64,000 nucleotides of DNA from Asterella californica (GCA_036924285.1 JAYKYS010000008.1:17345001-17409000), one strand, 5' to 3'. Numbered from the stretch's first letter, positions 21,575 to 33,190 are shown. Notes: generated by a model not told the origin, from the letters alone. Made by a program: numbers and translations.

Positions 21575-23698
21575 CTACGTCTCTGTTGTTGCTCTTACCC
21601 AGTGCTTCTCTTTGAAATCGCCGTCTGCGCTTGACCTATCCTCTTCAAACTCTTCGTCTTCATTCTCAATAACAGCTGGACCAGCAACCCATGCCTCATA
21701 CTTATCATCTCCGAACTGATCAACACCAATAGCATCTACTGCTCCAACCATCTGACTACTTACTTGTTCAGTCAATACCTGTCTCTTTCTCTTCATGATG
21801 TCTATTATCAGCTCATGAAACTCCCTCTTTGAGATACCAAGCACTTCACGAAGTGTAAACTCAACTCTAGCATCCAAAATGCGTTGCTCTAGAATAGCAC
21901 GCAAGTCTGTTGTTGTTTCGATGTCTGCCGCTAACTTGTAAGCTGGAGCTTTCCCTTTCTCTTGTGCTGTAAACCTCTTTCCTTGTACTCTATCTGTAGC
22001 AGTAGTCTCTTGTGGCAAATCCTGCACACCTTCTATAGGATCTATTGCAGGTGGTGGAGCTGTAGAGGTAGAAGGTATATCCTCTGCAGCAGGAAATCTT
22101 CCAGCTGGTACAGATGGTGATGGTTTAGCTGCTCTCCTCCTTGTAACCCTCCGACGGTCATTATCTTCTGGTACTCCTGCATCTAAGTCAGAAGCGTCCC
22201 GTCTTCTTTTGTCTTCGATCATGGCATCTTGTTCACCACTCGTCTCTAAAAACGCTCGAATAGAAGTTGCATCTACTGGGTCTCTCCATCCAGTAGCTCT
22301 CCTAATGCTTTCAGCACCTCTCTTCATCATTTCGACCGGAACCTCAACAGCCTGCTCAACGATAGTTGGATTAGAGCGCACCTCAACTCTCCTAGTATAT
22401 ACATCAGCCTCCGTAGAACCCGCAGTCATCGCTGTAGTATTCGCACCAGTAAGTGCTGGAAGAGAACTCCTCATTCCTCCTCTTCCAAAATATGTGTTCA
22501 GAGGCTGCCCAGTGGCGGTTAGATACAACCTGTTGTTCTGATAGTTGACTACGCCCTCTCGCAAGGCAACCGCCAAGTCTTGATAGTCTCTTCTGAGATG
22601 ATCTGGACTATCGCACCAAATACATCTCCTGGTGAAGGTTCCTCCTACAGGTCGAGCACCTGGTGCAACAGGTCGTTGATCTCTCCTCAAGTCTGCCATC
22701 TCAACCCTCAAATCTCTCAACTGTTGAGTAAGTTCTTCTATCAAGTTATGTTGATTTCGGTTCTCAACAGGTCGCTGCTGCTGTCTAGGTCCTCTCTGTG
22801 CTGGGATAGGTACTGCAGGCGCTTGAGGAACCACTATAGGTGCTTGAGGAATCACAATAGGTGCTTGAGGTATTGCATGAGGAGCTACATGAACATGATG
22901 AGCTACTCTCTGTTCTGGCAAGGTCTCTGACTGCAGTACCATCCTACCACGACGTTGTCTAGCAAGGGTGGATACTGCTTCTTCTACTCTCCTCCAATCA
23001 GATGTAACTCCCCCTTCAGCCCCTCGATCAGCCAACATGAAACAAAGCCTATCTGCTGTGAACTCATCCAGAGCCCCTAAGAACAACTTTGTCTTCCTAG
23101 CATCCAACGTCAACCTCTCTAGACCAGAAAGCTGAGAGTACCTCTTCTCCAATTCACGGATCACTTCATTCAATCCCATGGAACGTCCAGGTTGACGCTC
23201 TATCCAATCCATGAGAGTTCTTCTGGTGACTCTTTCAGAGTCCTCTTCTAGAAATTCTTCTCTCAGTGCACGTTCAAACAGAGTCCACCCACCTAAATGT
23301 CTTCTCTGTAAATTTCTAACCTTCTCTCTCAATTCATGGACAACAGTCAACTCAAAGCTTAGAATTACCTCAACTTCAGGTGCCTTGACCAACTCCATTT
23401 CACCTACATACTCCCGCAAGTACCTAGTAACATCTCTTCCATCAAATCGCCCACATCGACCAACAATTGCTTGTAACGCCTTCGTGGATTTCTGCTCAGC
23501 TCCTCCAATTGCAGGCTGCTGTTGAATCAAGGCAGCCAACGCCTGAAGAATCTGAGACGTGTCTATGGCAGGCTGTGCTGCTGCTGTTAGAACCGCCGTA
23601 GGTCCTCCTTGAGAGCCAATTCCATCCTGACCAGGAGTCTCTTGGACAGGAGCACCCTGAGCAGCAGCCGCACCCTGTACAGCAGCACTGTGATCCAT
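21575..23698 (-). CDS. Gag protein of a second gypsy family (707 aa; element remnant)
   Basis: Starts at ATG 23698 (MDHSAAVQGAAAAQG), with an Ala/Gln-rich N-terminus. It continues with a retrotransposon Gag core (RFDGRDVTRYLREYVGEME; LEEDSERVTRRTLMDW), a Pro/Gln-rich linker, and near residue 359 a knuckle CIWCDSPDHLRRDY in which the last Cys is Tyr. The C-terminal third is charged. It ends at a TAG followed in frame by protease. Related, more decayed gags lie at 26232-26570, 30180-30700 and 49133-49641. The frame is open but the element lacks most of pol. Confidence 0.8.
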   Translation of the reverse strand: MDHSAAVQGAAAAQGAPVQETPGQDGIGSQGGPTAVLTAAAQPAIDTSQILQALAALIQQQPAIGGAEQKSTKALQAIVGRCGRFDGRDVTRYLREYVGEMELVKAPEVEVILSFELTVVHELREKVRNLQRRHLGGWTLFERALREEFLEEDSERVTRRTLMDWIERQPGRSMGLNEVIRELEKRYSQLSGLERLTLDARKTKLFLGALDEFTADRLCFMLADRGAEGGVTSDWRRVEEAVSTLARQRRGRMVLQSETLPEQRVAHHVHVAPHAIPQAPIVIPQAPIVVPQAPAVPIPAQRGPRQQQRPVENRNQHNLIEELTQQLRDLRVEMADLRRDQRPVAPGARPVGGTFTRRCIWCDSPDHLRRDYQDLAVALREGVVNYQNNRLYLTATGQPLNTYFGRGGMRSSLPALTGANTTAMTAGSTEADVYTRRVEVRSNPTIVEQAVEVPVEMMKRGAESIRRATGWRDPVDATSIRAFLETSGEQDAMIEDKRRRDASDLDAGVPEDNDRRRVTRRRAAKPSPSVPAGRFPAAEDIPSTSTAPPPAIDPIEGVQDLPQETTATDRVQGKRFTAQEKGKAPAYKLAADIETTTDLRAILEQRILDARVEFTLREVLGISKREFHELIIDIMKRKRQVLTEQVSSQMVGAVDAIGVDQFGDDKYEAWVAGPAVIENEDEEFEEDRSSADGDFKEKHWVRATTET

Positions 23699-24640
23699 TT
23701 TCCACCCAATCTAACCAATTCTCCAAATCGATCACCCCAATTGCTCTCAGTGGAAGCACTAGATGTCGTGACGAGAGTCTTTCTTGGGGAGGACGGACCT
23801 CCTGACTGTGATCGATCAAAGAAAATGACCAAGAAGGAAAACAGGTTGCTGCAGACGATGAAATCTCAAAACACATCCTCTTGTGCCCACCAATTGCAAA
23901 CAAACACTCAAGCACGCACTCAGGTACACAAATATATCTCTCCGGAGTAAAAATGGCTTTATTTCAGTGTCAACCGCTTCACTGTTAAGAAAATATCTCT
24001 CTCCTCCTCTCCTAAGTCCTTCTCAGCTGAAAATTCCAAGGAATTTGATCTTACGACAACCAAAGCCTTGTCAAAAACGATCTCCTTCAAATAAACCACC
24101 TCTGTCTGTTCAATTCTACTGCCTCCAAACCACAACTGTATATCAGATGAAGCTCCAACCTCCAAACGTTTGTCTGTCCCTCTGTCACGATCTCCTCGTC
24201 CACCTTCTCTATTCTGTCCAGAAAATTTCCTCTCTCCCTGTCTCCCCGCTTCTCATGCGCTTCCCTGATCCTAAATCCCTAATTCCCTTCCTTCTGCTTC
24301 AGCTCCCAGCTCTCAGTCCAAAAATCGCTTGAAAAGTCCCCCCCCCCCCCCCGATCTTCAGCCGTCGCAGTATTTAACCTAAAGTTTTAAGGCCCCAGCT
24401 TAAGCTGCCCCTGCTGTCCTTATAAGTGCAGTCACTTATCAGAAGCAGGGCCCTAGCTTAAGCTGCCCCCCTGCTGTCCTTATGCGTACAGAGCTTTATT
24501 TACAAAGTTGGCCCCTTTTTAATACAAGTTTCACAGTTGCCTCCACAAACTCTACCCCTTCACTAATAAAGGTTCACATAACCTCATTCCCCATCGCAAG
24601 CCTACTCGATGATTATTTAACTAATTAGCAAAAGTTTCCT
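23699..24640 (-). other. Leader/LTR-like region upstream of the gag remnant
   Basis: No gene is seen. It holds a run of 15 C (24338-24352) and two copies of an approximately 30-bp unit containing CAGCTTAAGCTGCCC...GCTGTCCTTAT (near 24390 and 24453). A similar TTAAGCTGCCCC unit occurs near 51015 beside another gag remnant, so this is probably part of that family's LTR or leader. No TG...CA boundary could be fixed. Confidence 0.4.
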
Positions 24641-24990
24641 GTGCTCTTGATGCCATCCTGAATATACTACAAGCCATCCAATGTAGACCGAAGCCCCAAC
24701 ACTTATGAGGCTGCCCCACAGGGCTTACAGCCCCTCCATATGCGCACCAAGTATCTCCTCTAGTATATTCAGGATGGCATGCGGAGGCTTAGGTCAGGAA
24801 GCCCACGATTAAGGGAGATACCGGTCTCCCGCCCCTAGGTATACAGGACATGGCTGCATACCTAACATAGACTCCCATCCGGGAGGCCAACATTCCAGAA
24901 TAGGAACCAGAGACCAGGAGGGATTGATCCTGAGAGCACTTCCCTCTTAGGCAGGCGCCCTATCACTGGGATGGCCTTTGGTTCCGTTCT
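24640..24990 (-). mobile_element. tRNA-derived SINE-like element
   Basis: On the minus strand 24972-24950 reads CCCAGTGATAGGGCGCCTGCC, resembling a tRNA D-arm/box A region, and 24930-24921 reads GGATCAATCC, resembling box B, about 25 bases further on. That spacing fits an RNA polymerase III promoter. The rest runs leftward as a non-coding body including the inverted repeat at 24650-24780. The ends, tail and target duplication are not defined, so the limits are approximate. Confidence 0.45.
24650..24780. repeat. Perfect 20-bp inverted repeat (arms 24650-24669 and 24761-24780)
   Basis: The left arm ATGCCATCCTGAATATACTA is the exact reverse complement of the right arm; 91 bases lie between. It could form a long hairpin within the SINE-like body or mark the ends of a small separate insertion. 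Confidence 0.85.
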
Positions 24991-25485
24991 AAAAGCATTT
25001 AAAACCTGTACATATGCTTTTACTGTAGAAATTTTCCTACAAAGTCTTTACTAGCCTTTTTTGTGCTAACTTCTCTATACAACTCCGTTTTTAATGAATA
25101 AGGAGTCAAAACTATAGTATTCATGAACACCTACACACCCACGCTATCAGATTCTGAGATCGAGTCACGAGCCAGAATCGACAGATTTCTCTTTTTCACA
25201 TATTTCACAGCCTAAAACTCGTACTAACTATTGCTCAAAACACTTTCTGTCAAAACTAGAAGTATGAGGTCGCTCTCCTCGTCGAGCTTCACATTCTGGT
25301 GTCTTTCGATTCCCTTAGGGGTGATATTCCAACCAAGCTAGGGGGCAGCTTGTCAAGCATGGTCCCAGCTTAGCTCCTGCCTAGCTTGTTAAGCTGCAGG
25401 GCAGCTTCCTTTACACAGTATAGAAAAAAATCTCTTTGCATTACTTTTCACTATAAAGACCTATGTACAATACGACAACGTTCTC
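24991..25485. other. Non-coding interval between SINE-like unit and LTR ORF fragment
   Basis: No gene is seen. Around 25330-25410 several short AGCTTG/AGCTTAGC and GGGGCAGCTTG units resemble the repeats near 24390 and 51120, so this is probably degraded LTR of the gag family at 21575-23698. Confidence 0.4.
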
Positions 25486-26031
25486 TTGGTTCATCAAGGA
25501 GTTAGATTCGACTTCTTCCTGTGGGACTGGAACCTCGCGGACCAGGGTCTTCTGGAGGAGGTTTGGGTAGCACTGCCTCCTCGCAACCTTGTACTTGCGA
25601 AGGCAGGGGTCGCTCGGGAAAGACCATCTTCCTGGATGACGGAGTGGTGGCTCAGGGCCTTTCACAGACCAGAATCTGAGAACAGATGGTACAAGCTCGA
25701 GAAGAAGATCTTATCTATGATCTCAAGGAAGTGGCATGTGCCTGGAAGATGGACAGAGGAGGAATGGATAGAAGGTAGAAGCTTACTGGGAGCCGCAACT
25801 ATTTCTTCACCTCTTTCTCAAGGAGAAAACACAAAAGATGAGATACCTTGGAGATCAAGACGTGGAGTTCCTGGAAGCCGTCTGGGAGGGACTGCTCATC
25901 AATTGTGGTGCCTTCTTCCACGCTTACGTTCAAGCAGAGTTGGTGTACTTGGTCATCCCAGCAGGAGGGCACCTCACCTCGTTGTCGCGCTACTTGGCGG
26001 CTACATGCTTGACTTCTACTCCGACGCTTGA
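25486..26031 (+). pseudogene. Fragment of the LTR-encoded protein (N-terminal region), diverged copy
   Basis: The opening matches the N-terminal globular part of the 1266-3578 protein (FFLWDWNLADQGLLEEVW is identical), then frameshifts; a second frame (25838-26053) continues the match with MRYLGDQDVEFLE. It breaks off before the charged and coiled-coil regions and runs into LTR B-type sequence (26041-26230). It is on the plus strand, whereas the nearby LTR A copy at 27665-29702, which stops at the corresponding codon, is on minus. Confidence 0.75.
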
Positions 26032-26040
26032 GTTTAGTAG

Positions 26041-26230
26041 TTCTAGAAGTTAGCTCATACTACTTCTAGTCCTTTATGTATATGTTTGACATCTTTGCAT
26101 ACGGTGTTAACACTATTTTGAGTCTTAGTAGGTTGATTACCATGTTGATAGGGCTTAAGCTCATGGGTTGTATTTGCGTGTCGTCCATGCATGCTTTCTA
26201 GCTGATTTAAGTTATTTTTGGGGGCTGCGT
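26041..26230 (+). repeat. LTR B fragment
   Basis: Shares GAGTCTTAGTAGGTTGATTA, GCTCATGGGTTGTA and CCATGCATGCTT in the same order with 34740-34830, and the reverse complement of 33300-33600. It is cut off at the minus-strand gag that starts at 26232. Confidence 0.65.
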
Positions 26231-26231
26231 G

Positions 26232-26570
26232 TCATTTTAGGTATTGTTGCTTGAGCTCCTTCACACGCCCACGAATCTCAGGGACAACAGCAAGTTCAAA
26301 GTTCTCCACCATCTCCTTTTCAAGTACCTTGTTCACCTCCATCTCCCTAGCATAGTATCGCACGTACTTGGAAATATCTGTACCCTTGAACTGGTCCATC
26401 TGATGCACCACAGATTGCAACACCTTGGTTGCTAATACCTCCTTCCTCTCTGTGCTCTGCTGCTGCTGCATAAACATATGAAAAGCTTGGAACATCTTCA
26501 TCGTAGCAGCATCCAACTGAGCAGGTTGCTGAGCAGCAGCACTTCCACTTGATGATCCTTGGTTGGCCAT
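26232..26570 (-). pseudogene. Gag N-terminal fragment (112 codons)
   Basis: Starts at ATG 26570 (MANQGSSSGSAAAQQ) and includes the Gag core segment with FKGTDISKYVRYYAREMEVN, related to FDGRDVTRYLREYVGEMELV of the 21575-23698 gag. It ends at a stop where LTR B sequence begins, so the rest of gag and pol has been lost. Confidence 0.75.
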
Positions 26571-27660
26571 GATATCTGATCCTGTAACACTCTCAAGAAA
26601 ACTCCCACCCTAGGTGTTTCACGTCGAGTTCACCAAAAAAAGAGTATGTCGGAGTGTGATCCGTCTACCTAGGAAAGCGCCGGGCTTCTGGCTGTGGATG
26701 TTTACTCAAGAGGTTGGCTTTTAGGTTACAACACGGGCTATAAACACTCACACAGGTGTGTAAGATCCTGTAATATGCTCAAAAAGCGAAATTTAAGTCT
26801 AACTAGTAGTAATAGGTTTAGGCGGTGAACTTTGACACTCAAGGAGAGGAAAACTATGAAGGTTTAGACTTCTAAACTTCCCCTACATGTAAATAAGGTA
26901 CTACTGGACACACACACGAAGTTTCAGCCAGAGATCAAAGTCTAGCACCGATATGTTGACAGAAAAGTTCTGAGTAAGAAAATTACTGCAATTTCTGGTA
27001 CCCAGATGCCTATTTCAACCTAGAACAGAAGATTAGCTTGATGAATTTCAAATATTCTCACAGTATTTGAAGTCTACAGGATGCTGAACATCAATGTGAA
27101 GTTGAGACTCTTGATTGTTTATAGAACTCCAGATCTCCTTCTCTGAAGTCGCTGCTCTAGATTAAGAGCTTTTCAGACCCCCTCTGCTTCAGCGGCCGCC
27201 CTGAATTACTCAGTCACTCAATCGATATGAAACTTTTTGGGAAATCGTAGCCCTGTTGGCAGAGAACACAACCTCGAAGTTTTGAAGCAATTTCCTCAAA
27301 TCTGCTGCAAGTGACAATGAAAACCCTAAATCCAACAAAAGTGATTCAATTCTAGCACAATTCGAACTTCAATCGGTCATAACTTCGTCTTTATTGCCTC
27401 AAATTGATCAAAAATTTCACTTGAAGTGCTTGGCATGACGAGCTCTCTCTCCCTGTGCTCTCAGATTTCGAAGATCCCTCACCAATTGCTCGAAATCCAC
27501 TCTAGAGCTCTGTTTCTAAACTTAGAGTTTTACAAAAGACAAAAATGGACCAATGGGAGTTCATAGCTCCACTTGACTGTCCTTTTGTGCCTTAAACTAC
27601 CTGGTAACTTATCTACACTCATAGGCTACCATGTCAAGCCCCTTAGAGTGCCAGCGTAAA
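26571..27660 (-). repeat. LTR B/leader sequence upstream of the gag fragment
   Basis: No gene is seen. Read on minus, it matches 34900-35720 in order (for example CTATGAACTCCCATTGGTCC, CTGAGAGCACAGGGAGA, GAAGCAGAGGGGGTC, GCTGAAACTTCGTGTGT). It is thus the same LTR/leader family as the right LTR B copy, in opposite orientation. Confidence 0.7.
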
Positions 27661-27664
27661 ACTT

Positions 27665-29702
27665 GACCTCTGTCAATTCTACGACCAGCAACACCAACCC
27701 TCAAGGATGCATCGACATGCTTCGAGCCTTTGTTACACTAAGCCACACGTACTTGTTGTGAGCCGAAGACTCAGTCCTTCTCAAGTCCTCACAGTCTGAC
27801 TTCCATTCTCAGAAGACGAATCTAGTCTTTCAGAAAACAGCTATTCCGTCTTCCGGGATTCTAATAGTGCTTCCTAAGTACCCCTCGTCTTTCGAGCTAT
27901 ATCTAAACAATCTTAACTAAGCAAGGCATCGCATGGATTCCCAAGAAGACAACCCACCTTGCATTTCATCCTACTTCCTAACAGAAGATACAAGATATGT
28001 GAGAAGCAAAGTGTACGAAAAAAGTTCAGAAGATGGTCGCGGACTCCTGCGGTCACCGTGACCTCCAGGAAGACTCCCGAGACAGCTTCCAATTAACTGA
28101 TGTACTCGGAAGACCTCTCGCAGCCAGGCTTCTCATCACTGATCTCACTTGTCTTCGACTTCCGACACGCAATCTAGCCTCACAACAGACATGGAACATT
28201 CATACTTTGTTCTTCCGACTCTTTACTTCTCATACACGCTCAGAAGAAGCTTGCTGCATGACGGGAAGACATGACCCTCGACCATTCTCTCCAGATTCTG
28301 TCAGCAAGGCTTCTCACAAATCTCTTCTAAATTCGGGACGAAGAAGGCGACACAGAAGAGACCCGTAAAGGACTCTCACGTCTTCTCACGCATTGTGCCA
28401 ACCTTTCCAACCTTATAGTCTCTCTAAGAAGATATGGAATTGAGAAGCTCGAAAGATCGAGAGACACAGATCTGGTTCTCAACTTCCAGCTTCTCTAAAT
28501 AACAATCAACTCACCAAGTCACTCAGGATTCATACCAAGCCTCTCTCAACACAAAACCCAATCCAATCCAATCTTGATACGAATTGAACACAGTCGTCTT
28601 TCGAAGACATTCAAACATTCGGAAGCGTCTTCCGAAGATGTTCAGATCTTTAGAAGCGTCTTTTGTCCATGGGTTCGGGAACAAAGATGCGCTAGGATAG
28701 GAAAATTGATAGTCAGGTGATCGAATTTAAGAATGAGAGGTGGGGAAGATGGCTGTCGAAAATTGGACAGTGCTTTCGCGCCCAATTTTCGTAGAAGAAA
28801 ATTCAGGGTAGGAAAATCGATCGATGGGCTTCTTGCAAACGAGCGAGGAAGCGCGAGGGACATCAAATCAGAGGCGTGAAGCGGTGGGAAGGGGAAAGAA
28901 CATGGGAAGAACCTCAGTACTGCTTTCGGCTGCTTTTGTTGCACCTTCAGTCTTTTGTGCGCTTCCGGTCGTCAATCCCAATTCTAATGTGACACCACGA
29001 ACCTGCTACTGTCGTCAAGCTTGAGCTGCGCCCCTCTGCTGCTACAATTGATTCTTGCTCCACCTTCGAAACCTCTCTAATCAACCCTCGATGTCTGCTT
29101 CCTGAAATCCATAGGGATTCCTTCAACTCGACTGTGCTCCTAGCTTAACAGAATCGACCTCGCTCTTTCTTGTCTCTGTTCGATCCTATGAGTTCTCAAT
29201 TCCAGCTTCTTGCTTCCACGACTCACTTTGCTACCCTGATTACAATCCACCTTCAAAGCCCAGTTGTCCTTCGGTGCGGGAAGCAGTCGACTGATTTCGT
29301 ACTAATGTGTCTCGTCTCCGTATCTTCCGTGCGTGATTAGAGGTTCGACTACCTTGACCTATCTACCACTATGGTGGCTACTTGGTAGGAACACATATCC
29401 CTCGCCTAGGTGGCGCATGGTTGGTGCCTATGCAGTCGCAGTCGCTGTCTTCTAGAAGACACCTGTCTTCCGTCTTCTGTCTTCTATCTTCTGGAAGACA
29501 CAACCGAGAAGACGTCTCCCCGGAAGATGTCTGTCTTTCATCTTCCGAAAAAATAGACTTTTTCTTACAAAAAGACCTTAAGATCATCTTTTCTCTAAGC
29601 AAGGTGTAATCTTAAGTGATAAGGTTATTTCAATTACACAGACATGTTATTAACTTCAAAAATTTCAAAAAATTGTAAGTCTTGTAAATTGTGGGCACCA
29701 CA
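27665..29702 (-). mobile_element. LTR A, third copy (5' 2 kb only)
   Basis: On minus it starts at 29702 with TGTGGTGCCCACAATTTAC and matches the left LTR A from 5580 to about 3530, including the GAAGAC-rich block and the start region of the LTR ORF. It is more diverged than the other two copies and stops abruptly inside the ORF's first codons. Its LTR 5' end abuts an RT/RNase H fragment. It confirms the LTR start position independently. Confidence 0.8.
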
Positions 29703-29958
29703 ACCATCCTTGTAGTCGATTCTTTCCAAAACTAGAGGAGATGACAGTAACTTTTGTATGCTCCTCCTCCCATGTGAATCGATGTCCTTTGCATAATAAC
29801 CCGTACAATGGATCTGCCACATGTGCATAGTGAGAAATCCAAATGTGGTAAAATACGCATGCACCTAAGAACCTCCGAGTCTCGTCTTCACTTTTGATCA
29901 ATGAGAACATTGTGTTGATGCTTTGTAATGTAGGCATGCATAGACAAGCTCTCAACAT
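29703..29958 (-). pseudogene. Reverse transcriptase/RNase H junction fragment
   Basis: The translated minus strand shows the segment typical of the RT thumb to RNase H link in gypsy elements (ETRRFLGACVFYHIWISHYA, then VADPLYGLLCKGHRFTWEEE). It breaks off at the LTR A start. Upstream coding is lost apart from the gag remnant below, so the element is internally deleted. Confidence 0.75.
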
Positions 29959-30179
29959 GATCCTCCCATCTCGTCACTCCTTGGATGGTAACGAAAATTC
30001 TCAATAATACCTCACGTGGCATCTTCTCCTTCTCTTGTGTAGAAATGACTTACGTCCATAACTCGCTCGACTCACATGTTCTTGAAAATCATCATCCTAT
30101 CGATTCTCGACCCTAGCACCATATGTCGCAGCCTTGACTACTACAACATCATGTGTCGTCTGATGCTCCTCTATCAACT

Positions 30180-30700
30180 TTCACATTCCTCCAAAAGATA
30201 ATGCCCTACTGTATGTAGCAAAGTCCTTGTAGTCCTTCCTTTGATGGTCCGCATCATTGCACCAAATGCATCAATGAACCTACGTCTGCTTTGACATAGG
30301 TCGAGCTTCCGATATCAAGCCCTTTTCTTCCAACCTTGTCAGCTTGATCTACATATCTCGCATCCTTCGCATTATATCTTCAAGCCCAAAGTCGTCCTTC
30401 TTCGATACTACGATCGGGATTTGCACAATTGGAGGTTGCGCAACTGAAACAACAAGAACAACATGAATCATCGGCCGAACGATTGGTGTTGGAGCAATTG
30501 GTACGATTGTGACTACAATACAAGCTCGATGAAAAGTTTGTTTCTGAGGTCAACAAGAGAGCACACATTCATAACAAGCTTGAAATTCCAATGGAGTGGA
30601 TACAGAATGCATAGCAGGTGTGGACAATGAGTAAATGAATCAATTATGCTTCGAGGTGCAACGAAAAATTGTGGAACCATCGCCTTAGTTGGATCAATAA
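30180..30700 (-). pseudogene. Gag zinc-knuckle remnant
   Basis: From 30270 downward the minus strand reads CIWCNDADHQRKDYKDF, closely similar to CIWCDSPDHLRRDYQDL in the 707-aa gag, including Tyr in place of the last Cys. The frame stops at about 30190. The sequence to the right is Ala/Pro/Gln-type gag linker broken by frameshifts. With the RT fragment at 29703-29958 it belongs to one heavily deleted element. Confidence 0.6.
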
Positions 30701-33190
30701 GGTCGTAGCCTAATGACAAGAAGGAAGAGAGATTGCAAATAGCTTGATCGCGATGGTGATATTGAATGAGGAAGACGGACGGAATGTCGACTAGACACTA
30801 TACGTGACAAAAGTGTAGAATGTGTGAGACTACATGAGATAAAGATAGTGAAGGTAACACCTTCATACGCGGGTCCACATTTCACATAGATAAAAGAAGA
30901 TAGTTTTTCATTATGAGCAGTATCGAAATGAACAATGCAAGGTGAAGATATTCCTGAAGAGAGTGATCGACAAAGAAGAGAGAAAGAGAAGATGACAAGC
31001 TCAGAGGAGAAGAGTGTGAATACTATGAAATCAACTAGGAGTCGAGGAACTATCCTATTCGGGATATCAACTACGGAGTCATCGAGAGGATAAAATGTAG
31101 ATAGTGCACGAAAGAGAACTCGAAGTACACTATCAGAGACGATTGTACAAATGACTTGTATACTATTTATCTGGTACGAAGTAGTTAGATAGTTAGCGGT
31201 TTTTACCTAACCGTTTGTAGTCGACGAGTTATCATTGATGACTATCCTTTTAGGGAGGTCATTGTCTCGAGGATCTTCATTGATCAATCACAAGTGTATA
31301 AGAAAATTTTTCAATTTCAATGTATAAAAGTGATTTGTAGTTTTGGGAGACGTCTGTCACACTTGACTTGTACATGAATGTCTCTTGAAATCGCAGATGT
31401 AAAAAGGGGTGATAAGAGTTATTTTATACGGAGTTCTTGTATTTTGTGAAGCACTAGAAGCCCGGTAGATGTATCTGACATCTTCAATGAGCACAAATTC
31501 AAAGAACAAGTCACTAACTATATATCCTACTAACTAGTAGCTTCCACCTACATCCATCCTGATGCACCTAGTATTCACACCATCAAACATCTTCTTAAAT
31601 GTACTACACATCCATCTAACACGCAGAAAATGCTATCGCAATGCTAACTCTCTCTATTAGGATGAAGGTCACCACACCACTCCTCTTCGAATGTCCAACA
31701 TGTGCTTTTAAAGACTTTTAGAAGTGTTTAAATACCTATATGTTTCTCTATATAGCACCAAGAGCAAGTGATTTACTGATAATTATTTTTCACCACAGCA
31801 AACGTACAATGGTTTGTCTTTACCGTGATAAACAAGTACACCATCTTTAAAGAAAGAAAAAACATTAACATATTCCATTCCATTCCATTCCATTCCATAT
31901 TAGCCATCATTAAGGAGGTACATGCATGCATTAGTAGTAGCGATTTTATCCAAGTTCACTAGGACACTGGAACACTAGGTTTATTGTTTATTCTTCTTGT
32001 GATTTTTATTCTTATTCCTCGTTTATTTTTACCTCTCGCTGAGGAGTTCAGCTTTGATGCATATTTACACCTCTTCCAAGTCCGGAAGAGGAGATTATGC
32101 AAAGACATTTAATTTAGGTACTAACTCTTCCTTCTGGAAGGGTTAGGTTATAAATTAAAGCTCACCAATTAAAAATACTTTACTCATATGAGACAGTTCT
32201 TTATACAAAGAAAGTTTCTGTTTTCGCGAATCACTTATGAGTTTTGAAGTGAAGTGATCATGTGTAATGAAGACATCAAATGGGATCTAAATTTAGTACT
32301 AAAAAATTAATGAAGTTAATTTATAAAAGTGACACAAAACTCTGTCTACTCTGTATTTTACTCGCGACTGTGCGATTCAGTATATTGTATTTTTCATCAA
32401 ATTATTTAGGAATGCTGTTGTCATCCAAATACATATGATTGTTTTGGTGGTCTGTTAAACATTTGTCTTTTTCCTCCTTCTTCTCAGAAGTGCAATTTAG
32501 ATGCATATTTATACACTCTATTATACTGAAGTAGGGTCGCGTCCGGAATTCACTTTATGGTTCTATTTCTCCCTCGTGCAGTTCGGAAGAAATGTAGGGA
32601 CATTTTCGGTTTGTAAGACACTCAAGTAAGTAGGAGTAGTTTGAACGAGATGCAGGGACAACCCGTCCTCAAATCGACATAATTTACATAATTTACATCG
32701 TATACATAATTAATATAATACTATATGTTTAACTGATCATCCATAACCTAATTTGTCACAAGGGCCTAGTCGCAATCAATAGTTTATCAATTCTTTCTCT
32801 GAATCAGAAGCATATAGCCTGCTTGGTAAATATAGGTTTTTCACTTCACAAACATGACATAATTGTTAGTGCTTGAACATGATTTCAGTTGTTTGTTGAA
32901 ACAGAAGAAAAAATTATTACATTTTACAGTTAAAGTTTATAGGTAATAAAAAACATATATAAATAAACGCAAGTGATGATGTGTGCTTCCATATAAGAAC
33001 ATTTGCGTCTACTTGAGCAAATTAAATTGTCACTTGTTGATATCTAGAGTCTGCGTTCAAAATTAACCAGGAGATGGTATCTAAGAGGACTCTCAAGTAA
33101 TAAGCTAATTTTAAAAATATTCTCTGTTCCAGTTTAAAATGGACAACAATAAACTGAGATGTTCAATGATACGTCTTATTACCGAACCTC
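30701..33190. other. AT-rich interval without a recognised gene
   Basis: No ORF with a recognisable product. It contains (ATTCC)5 at 31872-31896 and two similar stretches with GATGCATATTTA...GTCCGGAA (near 32056 and 32500), which may be remnants of one repeat. The remainder shows no structure I can name. Confidence 0.4.
31872..31896. repeat. (ATTCC)5 microsatellite
   Basis: Five uninterrupted ATTCC units. Confidence 0.95.
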
